From Clostridium sp. UBA5530 (lineage in GTDB: Bacteria > Bacillota > Clostridia > Clostridiales > Clostridiaceae), in the NCBI GenBank assembly GCA_002423705.1, contig DINW01000043.1, positions 10,722-35,593 of the forward strand: a stretch of 24,872 bases of DNA, read 5' to 3'. The translations under genes were made by a program, and so were the position numbers. Below are positions 1-7,604 of the stretch, piece after piece (positions within the stretch are counted from its first letter, which is position 1; the number at the start of each line of letters is the position of its first letter). Below the pieces are notes generated by a model, which was not told where the DNA came from, made no database searches, and saw only the letters and a program-made list of their open reading frames with translations.

Positions 1-1397
1 TTGTTATCAACCTTTTCTCCCTTTATAGCGCTATATAATGCTGTGGCTATAGTTATTCCCGCAGAAGGCCCATCTACTGGCATTCCTCCTGGAAAATTAA
101 TATGAAGATCATAGTTATCGCTTTGTATGCTAAATTTATTTTCTAACACTGTAAGTACGTTATCTACAGAGCATCCTGCGGTACTTTTACGTCTAGATTT
201 TTTAAAATTACTTCCAAACTCTTCTTCTTCAATTATGCCAGTTATTCTAATTTTACCTTTTCCAGGTAGAGTTTTTTTACAACTAGCTTCTACTTCCATT
301 AATGTACCCATGTTAGCCCCATAAACTGCTAACCCATTGACACATCCAATTTTAGGTTCCTCTCCTATGCTGTTTTCCGGCCTTTTAGAATACTGCCCGT
401 TCTCTATAACCCATTCAACATCTTCTACATCTATCTCCATACGGCTATCATTTAAGGCCATACCTGAACATAATTGAACTAAGTTTATAACTTCTCTTCC
501 GTTGGTACAATATGTGCTTAAAAGTTTCAATGCTCCATCCTCTATGGATAAGTTGGATTTTTTTATGGCATTTAAAGCTATTACTTCAATTTCCTCTGGA
601 AGTAATGCTCTGAAATATATTTCTACACATCTAGACCTTATGGCTGGAATTATATCCTCTGGACTTCTTGTAGTAGCTCCAATAAGCCTAAAATCTGCTG
701 GAAGTCCATTTTCAAAAATTTCTTTTATATAATTAGGCATATTAGGATCCTCTGAGCTATAATATGCACTATCTAAGAATACTTTTCTATCTTCCATAAC
801 CTTTAATAGCTTATTTAGTTCTATTGGGTGAAGTTCTCCTATCTCATCGATAAAAAGTATTCCTCCATGGGCTTTAGTGACTGCCCCTGGTTTAGGTTGT
901 GGAATACCTGCAATACCTAATGCACCAGCCCCTTGATATATGGGGTCATGCACTGATCCTATTAGAGGATCTGCAATGCCCCTATCGTCAAATCTTACTG
1001 TTGTGGCATCTATTTCTATAAATTTAGCATTATTTTTAAAAGGTGAATAGATATTCTTTTTAGCCTCTTCCAAGACTAACCTAGCAGCTGCAGTTTTACC
1101 GACTCCCGGTGGACCATATATAATAACATGTTGAGGATTAGGTCCGCATAATGCTGCTTTTAATGCCCTTATTCCTTTATCTTGACCTATGATTTCTGCA
1201 AAGGTAGAAGGTCTGCTTTTCTCTGCTAAAGGCTCCGTGAGCTTTATATTTCTCATAAGCTTTAATTTATCCATTTCTTTTTTATTTTCTTTATCTATAA
1301 CTATCTTTTGATTTTGTTGAGTTTTTAAAGCATTAAAAAAGTATAAACCCATTACCACAGTTAAAACAAACTGTAAAATTAAAAAAACTTCTGTCAT
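1..1397 (-). CDS. lonB: ATP-dependent protease LonB, C-terminus cut by window edge
   Basis: This is a membrane-associated AAA+ serine protease of the LonB (sporulation Lon) type. The first 465 codons are present and the gene continues past base 1. Residues 1-24 form a hydrophobic N-terminal anchor. The Walker A motif GPPGVGKT is at residues 95-102 and the Walker B motif FIDEI at about 182-186. Between them lies the ADPLIGSVHDP segment typical of LonB. The catalytic serine is Ser445 in DGPSAG (codon at 65-63); the catalytic lysine would lie beyond the edge. The ATG at 1397 follows a GGGAG ribosome binding site. It lacks the long N-terminal substrate domain of LonA. It lies downstream of clpX in the same direction, but a terminator and its own promoter separate them. 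In Bacillus LonB acts in the forespore; the same role here is an inference. Confidence 0.93.
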   Translation of the reverse strand, partial: MTEVFLILQFVLTVVMGLYFFNALKTQQNQKIVIDKENKKEMDKLKLMRNIKLTEPLAEKSRPSTFAEIIGQDKGIRALKAALCGPNPQHVIIYGPPGVGKTAAARLVLEEAKKNIYSPFKNNAKFIEIDATTVRFDDRGIADPLIGSVHDPIYQGAGALGIAGIPQPKPGAVTKAHGGILFIDEIGELHPIELNKLLKVMEDRKVFLDSAYYSSEDPNMPNYIKEIFENGLPADFRLIGATTRSPEDIIPAIRSRCVEIYFRALLPEEIEVIALNAIKKSNLSIEDGALKLLSTYCTNGREVINLVQLCSGMALNDSRMEIDVEDVEWVIENGQYSKRPENSIGEEPKIGCVNGLAVYGANMGTLMEVEASCKKTLPGKGKIRITGIIEEEEFGSNFKKSRRKSTAGCSVDNVLTVLENKFSIQSDNYDLHINFPGGMPVDGPSAGITIATALYSAIKGEKVDN

Positions 1398-1438
1398 AAA
1401 TATTATTCTCCCTTCTAAAACAAAATACTATTTGTATT

Positions 1439-1467
1439 ATTATCTTATTAGGTGAATTATATTCCAA
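1439..1467 (-). promoter_or_regulatory. Probable sigma-A promoter of lonB
   Basis: On the minus strand TTGGAA (1467-1462) and GATAAT (1444-1439) are separated by 17 bp, ending about 40 bp before the lonB start codon. This is a good vegetative-type match found by eye. A forespore sigma factor site was not recognised. Confidence 0.5.
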
Positions 1468-1482
1468 CTTCTACAGTTTTTA

Positions 1483-1523
1483 CTTTAAAAAAATAAATGC
1501 CTAAGAATACCTTAGACATTTAT
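1483..1523 (-). terminator. Rho-independent terminator downstream of clpX
   Basis: A 13-bp stem (1493-1505 with 1511-1523, loop AATAC) is followed on the minus strand by TTTTTTT. The single non-Watson-Crick pair is C.A on the plus strand but a G.U wobble on the minus-strand RNA, which supports termination of minus-strand transcripts from clpX. Confidence 0.75.
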
Positions 1524-1600
1524 CTCATATTTACCTACTATAACACTCACCTTTTTTAAGCTGTAGTTAACAGTAGCTACAAACCTAAATAAGTTCAACT
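1519..1600 (+). repeat. Dispersed intergenic repeat, copy A
   Basis: The core is 1521-1576. It aligns with copy D at about 41 of 57 positions (hand count) with one 1-nt gap. It starts with TTTATCT like the other copies, contains TAACACT, and ends in AACAGTAG. The outer stem is CTACTAT (1535-1541) with ACAGTAG (1570-1576), with one A.C mismatch. The inner stem seen in copies B and D is not kept. Similarity to copies C and D may continue through ACCTAAATAAGTTCAA. It lies antisense to the 3' region of clpX, and its left end overlaps the right arm of the clpX terminator. Confidence 0.6.
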
Positions 1601-1635
1601 AATACTTGGTGTAACAAAAATTATTAGTTGAACTT
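1591..1635. repeat. Perfect 14-bp inverted repeat with 17-nt loop
   Basis: AAGTTCAACTAATA (1591-1604) is repeated in perfect inverse at 1622-1635. It lies in the clpX 3' region next to repeat copy A. Neither side has a run of T longer than three immediately after the stem, so it is not a standard terminator. It could stabilise the clpX 3' end or be a remnant of a small mobile element. Confidence 0.75.
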
Positions 1636-1679
1636 GATAAATTAACATTTAGCCTTTATAAGAAAAGTACTTTTATATT

Positions 1680-2969
1680 CTATGCTGATTCAATATCTTT
1701 TTTACTTTTTACCTTCTTACCCTTTAAGGCTGGTCTTGTTTGACCCTCTATTTTTTCCACTACTGGTTTTTTATTATTGATGGTGTCTTTAGTTATTGTA
1801 ACCTTGGTTATTTCTTCATCAGAAGGTATATCAAACATGATATCCCCCATAACCTCTTCTATAATAGCTCTCAGACCTCTAGCTCCAGTATTTCTTTCTA
1901 TAGCTTCATCTGCTATGGATTCCAAAGACCCTTTTTCAAAATCAAGCTCTACGTTATCCATTTCAAAAAGCCTCTTATATTGCTTTACTAAAGCATTTTT
2001 AGGTTCACTTAAAATACTTACCAAGGTGCTCTTTTCTAGTGCATCCAAAGTTACTATTATAGGTAATCTTCCAACAAATTCTGGTATCAGCCCAAATTTT
2101 AGAAGATCTCCAGGCATTACTTCTTTTAATACCTTACCTATATCCTTTTCTTCTTTAGATTGTATATTAGCTCCAAAGCCTATAGCACTTCTTCTTGTTC
2201 TCTTTTCGATGATTTTCTCTATTCCATCAAAGGCTCCGCCGCAGATAAACAAAATATTACCAGTATTTATTTGTATAAACTCTTGATGAGGATGCTTTCT
2301 TCCTCCTTGAGGTGGAACTGAAGCAACAGTACCTTCTAATATTTTTAGTAAAGCTTGTTGAACTCCCTCTCCTGAAACATCTCTTGTTATAGATGGATTT
2401 TCAGACTTTCTTGCAATCTTATCTATTTCATCTATATATATTATACCTTTTTCTGCTCTTTCCACATCATAATCTGCATTTTGTATAAGCTTAAGAAGGA
2501 TATTTTCAACATCTTCTCCTACATAACCTGCCTCTGTTAATGTGGTAGCATCAGCAATAGCAAAGGGTACATTTAAAAATTTTGCTAAGGTTTGCGCTAA
2601 TAAAGTTTTTCCACATCCAGTTGGCCCAAGAAGTAGAATGTTGCTCTTTTGAAGTTCTACTTCTGAATCTCCTTCATTGGCATTTATTCTTTTATAATGA
2701 TTGTATACAGCTACTGCAAGAGATTTTTTTGCTGGATCTTGACCTATTACATATTGATCAAGATAATTCTTAATCTCCGCAGGCTTTGGTAATGAGGAAA
2801 TATCTAATTGAACACTTTCTTCAAATTCATCTGCAATTATTTCTGAACATAATTCTATACATTCATCACATATATATACTCCAGGACCAGCTATAAGTCT
2901 TCTTACTTGCTCCTGGTTCTTACCACAAAAAGAGCATTTTAATTGCTTCTTATCATCATATTTTACCAT
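1680..2969 (-). CDS. clpX: ClpX, ATPase and substrate-recognition subunit of ClpXP
   Basis: ClpX unfolds tagged substrates and feeds them to ClpP in the cytoplasm. The N-terminal zinc-binding domain has Cys12, Cys15, Cys34 and Cys37. Walker A is GPTGCGKT (115-122), with Cys119 where most relatives have Ser. The GYVGED pore loop, the Walker B YIDEID, the GGRKHPHQ loop and the IGF loop that docks on ClpP are all present. The length is 429 aa, normal for the family, with a Lys-rich tail. I start at the ATG at 2969, 7 nt after GAGG; the upstream in-frame GTG at 2975 overlaps that binding site. It is 30 bp from clpP and probably co-transcribed with it. Confidence 0.97.
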   Translation of the reverse strand: MVKYDDKKQLKCSFCGKNQEQVRRLIAGPGVYICDECIELCSEIIADEFEESVQLDISSLPKPAEIKNYLDQYVIGQDPAKKSLAVAVYNHYKRINANEGDSEVELQKSNILLLGPTGCGKTLLAQTLAKFLNVPFAIADATTLTEAGYVGEDVENILLKLIQNADYDVERAEKGIIYIDEIDKIARKSENPSITRDVSGEGVQQALLKILEGTVASVPPQGGRKHPHQEFIQINTGNILFICGGAFDGIEKIIEKRTRRSAIGFGANIQSKEEKDIGKVLKEVMPGDLLKFGLIPEFVGRLPIIVTLDALEKSTLVSILSEPKNALVKQYKRLFEMDNVELDFEKGSLESIADEAIERNTGARGLRAIIEEVMGDIMFDIPSDEEITKVTITKDTINNKKPVVEKIEGQTRPALKGKKVKSKKDIESA

Positions 2970-2999
2970 TGTCACACCTCACTAAGGATTGTTATAGGA

Positions 3000-3605
3000 T
3001 TATTTTTCCTTATCAACCCTTCTTTCATTTTTTACCAACACCTTATCAATTAAGCCATAATTCATTGCTTCTTCTGCACTCATAAAGTTATCTCTCTCTA
3101 CATCAGCCTTTATTTTTTCTAAAGGTTGACCTGTTCTCTCGCTTAATATCTTATTCAATGTATCTTTAATTTTTAGAATTCTTTTTGCATGAATGTCTAT
3201 ATCTGTAGCTTGGCCTTGGAATCCTCCTAAAGGCTGGTGTATCATTATTTCGCTATTTGGAAGTGCAAATCTTTTGTTTGGTGCACCTGCTGTTAATAAG
3301 AATGCTCCCATAGATGCAGCCATTCCTATACATATGGTAGATACATCTGGCTTTATATACTGCATTGTATCATAAATAGCCATTCCTGATGTAATGGAAC
3401 CACCTGGACTATTTATGTATAAATAAATATCCTTGTCTGGATCTTCACTTTCTAAAAATAACAATTGAGCTACCACTAAGCTTGCTGTAACATCATTAAC
3501 CTCGTCACTCAACATTATTATTCTGTCCTTTAATAACCTAGAATAGATATCATAGGACCTTTCACCACGATTTGTTTGTTCAACTACCATTGGAACTAAA
3601 CTCAT
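3000..3605 (-). CDS. clpP: ClpP, ATP-dependent Clp protease proteolytic subunit
   Basis: This serine peptidase forms the tetradecameric chamber of ClpXP. The 201 residues carry the full catalytic triad: Ser98 in GMAASMG, His123 in HQPLGG and Asp172 in ERDNFM. The N-terminal VPMVVEQTNRGERSYDIYSR segment is typical of mature, almost unprocessed ClpP. The ATG at 3605 follows GGGAGG. It lies between tig and clpX, the usual order in Firmicutes such as clostridia. No CtsR heptad repeat was found in the upstream gap; weak AT-rich promoter candidates are present near 3640-3680. Confidence 0.97.
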   Translation of the reverse strand: MSLVPMVVEQTNRGERSYDIYSRLLKDRIIMLSDEVNDVTASLVVAQLLFLESEDPDKDIYLYINSPGGSITSGMAIYDTMQYIKPDVSTICIGMAASMGAFLLTAGAPNKRFALPNSEIMIHQPLGGFQGQATDIDIHAKRILKIKDTLNKILSERTGQPLEKIKADVERDNFMSAEEAMNYGLIDKVLVKNERRVDKEK

Positions 3606-3733
3606 AATATTACCTCCCTGTATTAACCCTTAATAATGCATATTATATAATATATCCATATTTTTTATTTGTAACCACAATTAAATTATATAATAAAACT
3701 TTTTTTAATTCCAATTAACTTTTTATAAATTTG

Positions 3734-3769
3734 AAATAATTGCCAGAATTTAACTTCTGGCAATTATTT
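3734..3769 (-). terminator. Rho-independent terminator downstream of tig
   Basis: A perfect 15-bp stem (3734-3748 with 3755-3769, loop of 6) starts 18 bp after the tig stop codon. On the minus strand it ends in ATTATTT followed by an AT-rich tract. It separates tig from clpP, so clpP needs its own promoter. Confidence 0.75.
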
Positions 3770-3786
3770 TATGAATTATATTTATA

Positions 3787-5076
3787 TTATGCGATGTTGC
3801 TTTCTTTTACTAACATTTCAATGGTCTTTTCAACCTTTATATCATGCTTTATCATAGCACCTTGAGCCTTCATTAGTAAATCTGCCATTTTTTCTATGTC
3901 ATCTCCACCATATTGCTTTGCTATTTCAGAAGCCTTTTCTTTACATTCTTCATCATTAGCTTCTACATTTTCAGCATTTATTATTGATTCAAGAACTAAG
4001 TCAGTTTTAACCTTCTTCTCAGCTCCCTCTTTCATAAATTCTCTCATCTTTTCTTCATTGTTGTTTGTGTATGCATAGTAAGTTTGTAGATCTAAACCTT
4101 GATATTTTAATCTCATTTCAAGATCCTTTATCATTTCGTCTACTTCTTTCTTTATCATAACTTCTGGAATTTCAACTTTAGCATTTTCACAAACTGCAGC
4201 TATAACAGCTTCTTCTTGCTCTCTTTTTGCTCTTAAGTCGTTAGATTCCTTTAATTTATTTTCTATATCAGCTTTTAAGTCTGCTACAGTATCAAATTCT
4301 GATACTTCTTTTGCAAATTCATCATCAAGAGCTGGCAACTCTTTTGTTTTTATAGCCTTTACAACAACTTCAAATAAAGCTGGTTTTCCGTTTAATTCTT
4401 CTTTTCCATAAGCCTCTGGGAATGTTACATTTACTTCCTTTTTCTCTTCAACCTTTGCTCCTACTAATTGATCTTCAAAGGTATCTATGAAAGTTCCAGA
4501 CCCTATTTCTAATTCAAAATCTTTTCCTTCTCCACCTTCAAAAGCAACTCCATCTACAAATCCCTTGAAATCTATAACTGCTATATCACCTTTTTCAATA
4601 GCGCCGTCTTCTTTGTTTTCAATTCTTGCATTTTTCTCTTGCATATCTTTAAGTTGTTTTTCAACTTCTTCTGCTTCAACTTTATATTCTACTTTTTTTA
4701 CATGTAATCCTTTATATTGTCCAAGTTCTACCTCTGGCTTTACTACAACTTTAGCAGTATATATAAAATCTTTTCCTTCTCCGATTTCAACGATATCTAT
4801 TTCTGGATAATCCACTGGCATGATATTATTTTCTTCTAAAGCCTTTGGATATGTATCATCGCAGCAGAAGTTTATTGCATCTTCATATAAAACTTCAATT
4901 CCATAATAGCTCTTTATTATAGCCATTGGGGCCTTTCCTTTTCTAAATCCAGGAACATTAAATCTTTTACCATTCTTTGTATATGATTTTTTTAAAGCCT
5001 CATTAAATTTTTCAGCTTCAACAACTATTTCTAACTTAACAACGTTAGTTTCTACTTTTTCCATTTTAACCCTCAT
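3787..5076 (-). CDS. tig: Trigger factor, ribosome-associated chaperone and prolyl isomerase
   Basis: Trigger factor binds the ribosome exit tunnel and helps nascent chains fold. The N-terminal ribosome-binding domain has the signature GFRKGKAP at residues 43-50. An FKBP-type peptidyl-prolyl isomerase domain spans roughly 155-245, beginning near GDIAVIDFKGFVDG. A helical C-terminal arm domain follows to residue 429. The length is normal. The ATG at 5076 follows AGGAGG by 9 nt. It is a single gene between its own promoter and terminator. Confidence 0.96.
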   Translation of the reverse strand: MRVKMEKVETNVVKLEIVVEAEKFNEALKKSYTKNGKRFNVPGFRKGKAPMAIIKSYYGIEVLYEDAINFCCDDTYPKALEENNIMPVDYPEIDIVEIGEGKDFIYTAKVVVKPEVELGQYKGLHVKKVEYKVEAEEVEKQLKDMQEKNARIENKEDGAIEKGDIAVIDFKGFVDGVAFEGGEGKDFELEIGSGTFIDTFEDQLVGAKVEEKKEVNVTFPEAYGKEELNGKPALFEVVVKAIKTKELPALDDEFAKEVSEFDTVADLKADIENKLKESNDLRAKREQEEAVIAAVCENAKVEIPEVMIKKEVDEMIKDLEMRLKYQGLDLQTYYAYTNNNEEKMREFMKEGAEKKVKTDLVLESIINAENVEANDEECKEKASEIAKQYGGDDIEKMADLLMKAQGAMIKHDIKVEKTIEMLVKESNIA

Positions 5077-5129
5077 TGCTTTACTCCTCCTACCTTACTT
5101 TTTATAAGCAATATAATCTTAACCAAATC

Positions 5130-5159
5130 ATTATACCATACATTTTAAAATTATTTCAA
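5130..5159 (-). promoter_or_regulatory. Probable sigma-A promoter of tig
   Basis: On the minus strand TTGAAA (5159-5154) and TATAAT (5135-5130) are 18 bp apart. A TG one base before the -10 gives an extended -10 (TGG-TATAAT). The start codon is about 54 bp downstream. Confidence 0.65.
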
Positions 5160-5219
5160 ATATTATTATACAGTATTTAGTATTATTTCGCTGAAATCAT
5201 AATAAATTTCATAGGAGTT

Positions 5220-6032
5220 CTACTGGATTATCTCTCCATTTCCATTTAATACAACTTTATTACCATCCACATTTACTTCTAATCCTTTTTCTACTACACT
5301 TCCGAAGGTTAATGCAGTTCCCTCTACATTATTTATGAACTTGTGCTCTCCAGAGTTTACATCTACAATCCATATATAGTACTTATCGTTTCTATTAAAC
5401 CAAGGAAGCTGACTTATATAAGCTACATGGGTTTCATCTATGAACTTTGGGGTTTTATGCCATACATAAGCTGGATTGCTTTGTAAGACACTATTTTTCT
5501 CAAAAGCTTGGCCTGAAGAAGAAGCATAAGTTATCAATGTAATATCCCTCACTTTCCCATCAATAGCTAAATTAGTGATATTTTGACTGCTTTCATCTAT
5601 CAAAATCATATTTTTAGCTGAAGGACTTAAGTCAAAAAACACCTTATTTCCTTGGGTATCTAACACTTGAAATATTTTTTCTCCGTTCTTTTCCTCATAG
5701 GTGGCTTTCACATTCACATTGTTAGCTAAAGCAATGTCATAAGAACCCTCTTTAGCCATCTCTTCTTCTTTTTTTGGTATGCTTTCTTCTTTTTCTTTTT
5801 CATCTTGTTGCTTTTCATCTTCAGCCGTATTTTCATCCTCTTTTGGCTCTTCTTTGGTTTTAAAGTTGTTTGCTATACTAGCATAGCCCTCCTTAATAAA
5901 AGGCTTTAGATATGCCCTTCCAACAACTCCAGCTATCAATAATACTATTAACACTATCAATAATATTATCTTAACCTTTCTTCTTTTCATTTTTTTCTCA
6001 TATTCTCTACTAAATATACTAGGCTTTCCCAC
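5220..6032 (-). CDS. Membrane-anchored protein of unknown function
   Basis: I do not recognise a family. The 270-residue protein has a short Lys/Arg-rich cytoplasmic start, one transmembrane segment at about residues 22-41, a charged Lys/Glu-rich linker (about 59-94), and an extracellular region of about 170 residues rich in beta-type sequence. That region includes VAYISQLPWFNRNDKYYIW and WIVDVNSGEHKF, which vaguely resemble one or two blades of a propeller. The GTG start at 6032 is chosen because AGGAGG lies 7 nt upstream; the longer reading from 6062 runs through that binding site. It could be a cell-surface sensor or an anti-sigma-like protein, but nothing in the neighbourhood supports either. 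Confidence 0.8.
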   Translation of the reverse strand: MGKPSIFSREYEKKMKRRKVKIILLIVLIVLLIAGVVGRAYLKPFIKEGYASIANNFKTKEEPKEDENTAEDEKQQDEKEKEESIPKKEEEMAKEGSYDIALANNVNVKATYEEKNGEKIFQVLDTQGNKVFFDLSPSAKNMILIDESSQNITNLAIDGKVRDITLITYASSSGQAFEKNSVLQSNPAYVWHKTPKFIDETHVAYISQLPWFNRNDKYYIWIVDVNSGEHKFINNVEGTALTFGSVVEKGLEVNVDGNKVVLNGNGEIIQ

Positions 6033-6129
6033 CTTTATACCTCCTAGCTTACTGAAGTTCACTAATTATTATACATTATTTCCAAAAAAATAATAGTGTT
6101 TTCAGGTTTATTTAAGATATGTTAAGATT

Positions 6130-6579
6130 TTAGTTTTCCTTAGAAAAGCCTTTAGGATTTCTTATCATATCTTTTAAAATATCCATATCTTCTTTTCTTT
6201 TCTCAAGTTCACCTATCTTTATATATGTATTCTGAAGCTTCTCAGCAAATTCTTTATCATAGTCTTCTAAAATGCTATCTCTTTCTGCTATGATAGGTGC
6301 TACTCTTACCTTTATCTCTTTTATAGCTTCTTCTAACTGACCCTTTCTTTCTATTATATCTTCCTTATCTTCATAAACTCGTTTTAGTACACTAAGCTCA
6401 TTACATAAATCAGTAAATATTATCAAATTATCACTTATTCTTTGAAGTGCTACTGTAAGCCTATTCCAGCTCTTAAAAGGAACTTCTCTCAATAATTCTA
6501 TTTTTTCTTCTTCTAATATTTTTATGTGTTCATCTATATCTTTTATTTGTTGATTCTTTTTATCATTACTAAAAGTCAT
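6130..6579 (-). CDS. Coiled-coil cytoplasmic protein of unknown function
   Basis: This encodes 149 residues with no signal peptide or membrane segment. Charged heptad-like stretches (DEHIKILEEEKIELLREV near the start, then EDIIERKGQLEEAIKEIKVR and LQNTYIKIGELEKRKEDM) predict long coiled coils around a short central segment, PFKSWNRLTVALQRISDN. The ATG at 6579 follows GAGGGGGA at good spacing; the longer reading to 6639 has no such site. It is divergent from deoD and about 100 bp upstream of the membrane-anchored gene. The function is unknown. Confidence 0.75.
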   Translation of the reverse strand: MTFSNDKKNQQIKDIDEHIKILEEEKIELLREVPFKSWNRLTVALQRISDNLIIFTDLCNELSVLKRVYEDKEDIIERKGQLEEAIKEIKVRVAPIIAERDSILEDYDKEFAEKLQNTYIKIGELEKRKEDMDILKDMIRNPKGFSKEN

Positions 6580-6663
6580 GATTTTCCCCCTCACATGAAT
6601 AATCAATATAATTTTAGCATAATACATTAATAAATCCAATGGATTTATTAATTAGGGTTTTTG

Positions 6664-6672
6664 TGTTAAAAT
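6664..6672 (+). promoter_or_regulatory. Possible extended -10 promoter of deoD
   Basis: TGT-TAAAAT (6664-6672) has an extended -10 form. TTTATT, 17 bp before it, is only a weak -35. It lies 31 bp before the deoD start. Confidence 0.35.
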
Positions 6673-6703
6673 TATTTCACAACATTTTCTAGGAGGTAAT
6701 ATA

Positions 6704-7402
6704 ATGAGCGTACATATTGAAGCAAAAACTAATGAAATAGCTGAAACAGTGCTACTACCCGGAGATCCCTTAAGGGCAAAGTTTATCGCTGATAATTATT
6801 TAGAAAATGCCGTTTGCTATAACGAAGTTAGAGGCATGTATGGTTTTACTGGTACTTATAAAGGAAAAAGAGTCTCTGTTCAAGGTACCGGTATGGGACT
6901 GCCTTCTCTAAGCATATACGTAAATGAACTTATTAATAGCTATGGTGTTGAAAATTTAATAAGAGTAGGTTCTGCTGGCTCTTTAAGAGAGGATGTTAAA
7001 GTTAGAGACATAGTTCTTGCTATGAGTTCTTGTCACGACTCTAACATAAATGCTAACAGGTTTCCTAACATGACTTATTCTCCTACTGCTAATTTTACTC
7101 TTTTGAAGAAAGCTTATGACGCTGCTTTAGCTAAAGGTATAGAGCCTAAGGTTGGTTCAGTTTTAACTACTGATAGCTTCTATAATGATGATAAAGACCT
7201 TTGGAAGAAGTGGGCTGCTTATGGTTGTCTTGCTGTAGAAATGGAAAGTGCAGCTCTTTATACTTTAGCTGCTAAGTATAACAGAAAGGCTTTAACTATA
7301 CTTACAATAAGCGATAGCTTAGTTACAGGAGAAGAGACTACATCAGAAGAAAGACAAAACACCTTTACTCAAATGATGGAAGTAGCTCTAAGTCTAGCTT
7401 AG
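6704..7402 (+). CDS. deoD: Purine nucleoside phosphorylase, DeoD type
   Basis: This hexameric cytoplasmic enzyme splits purine (deoxy)ribonucleosides with phosphate into base and (deoxy)ribose-1-phosphate for purine salvage. The sequence shows GDPLRAKFIAD (20-30), RVGSAGSL (about 87-94), the nucleoside-binding AVEMESAAL around Glu179-Glu181, and the catalytic Asp204 in ISDSL. The length of 232 aa is close to the 235-240 usual for the family. The ATG at 6704 follows TAGGAGG. It is a single gene, divergent from the coiled-coil gene and convergent with the M23 hydrolase; the two share a terminator at 7552-7593. Confidence 0.96.
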   Translation: MSVHIEAKTNEIAETVLLPGDPLRAKFIADNYLENAVCYNEVRGMYGFTGTYKGKRVSVQGTGMGLPSLSIYVNELINSYGVENLIRVGSAGSLREDVKVRDIVLAMSSCHDSNINANRFPNMTYSPTANFTLLKKAYDAALAKGIEPKVGSVLTTDSFYNDDKDLWKKWAAYGCLAVEMESAALYTLAAKYNRKALTILTISDSLVTGEETTSEERQNTFTQMMEVALSLA

Positions 7403-7408
7403 AATTTA

Positions 7409-7476
7409 TTTATCTGCTGTGTAGCTGCTGTAACAATTCATTCTCTTTGGATTGGATATAACAGCAGCTAAGGCTC
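7409..7476 (+). repeat. Dispersed intergenic repeat, copy B
   Basis: The core, 7411-7467, aligns without gaps to copy D at 42 of 57 positions (hand count). The outer stem TAGCTGCTGT (7422-7431) with ACAGCAGCTA (7461-7470) is a perfect 10 bp. The inner stem is ATTCA (7436-7440) with TGGAT (7453-7457), including one T.G pair. It begins 7 bp after the deoD stop codon, in the sense direction of deoD. Confidence 0.7.
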
Positions 7477-7551
7477 TATATAATTCCATGTAATTAAATT
7501 CATTAAACTTAAATGTATTGTTTTTGTTTATTTCTATATCCATTTTTCTAA

Positions 7552-7593
7552 AAAAACATCCTACAACTAACTCAATAGTTATAGGATGTTTTT
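7552..7593. terminator. Bidirectional terminator between deoD and the M23 hydrolase gene
   Basis: A 12-bp stem (7552-7563 with 7582-7593) continues, after one mismatch, with 5 more pairs (7565-7569 with 7576-7580). The A5/T5 flanks give a T tract after the hairpin on both strands. It ends 12 bp before the M23 stop codon. Confidence 0.85.
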
Positions 7594-7604
7594 ATATTTT
7601 ATGT

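Noticed and set aside
1777..2286. 169-codon plus-strand frame across clpX
   Set aside because: It lies antisense to a complete, conserved clpX, is Ser/Ile-rich low-complexity and has no ribosome binding site.
3606..3733. CtsR operator upstream of clpP
   Set aside because: No heptad repeat matching the CtsR pattern is present; only weak promoter-like AT tracts.
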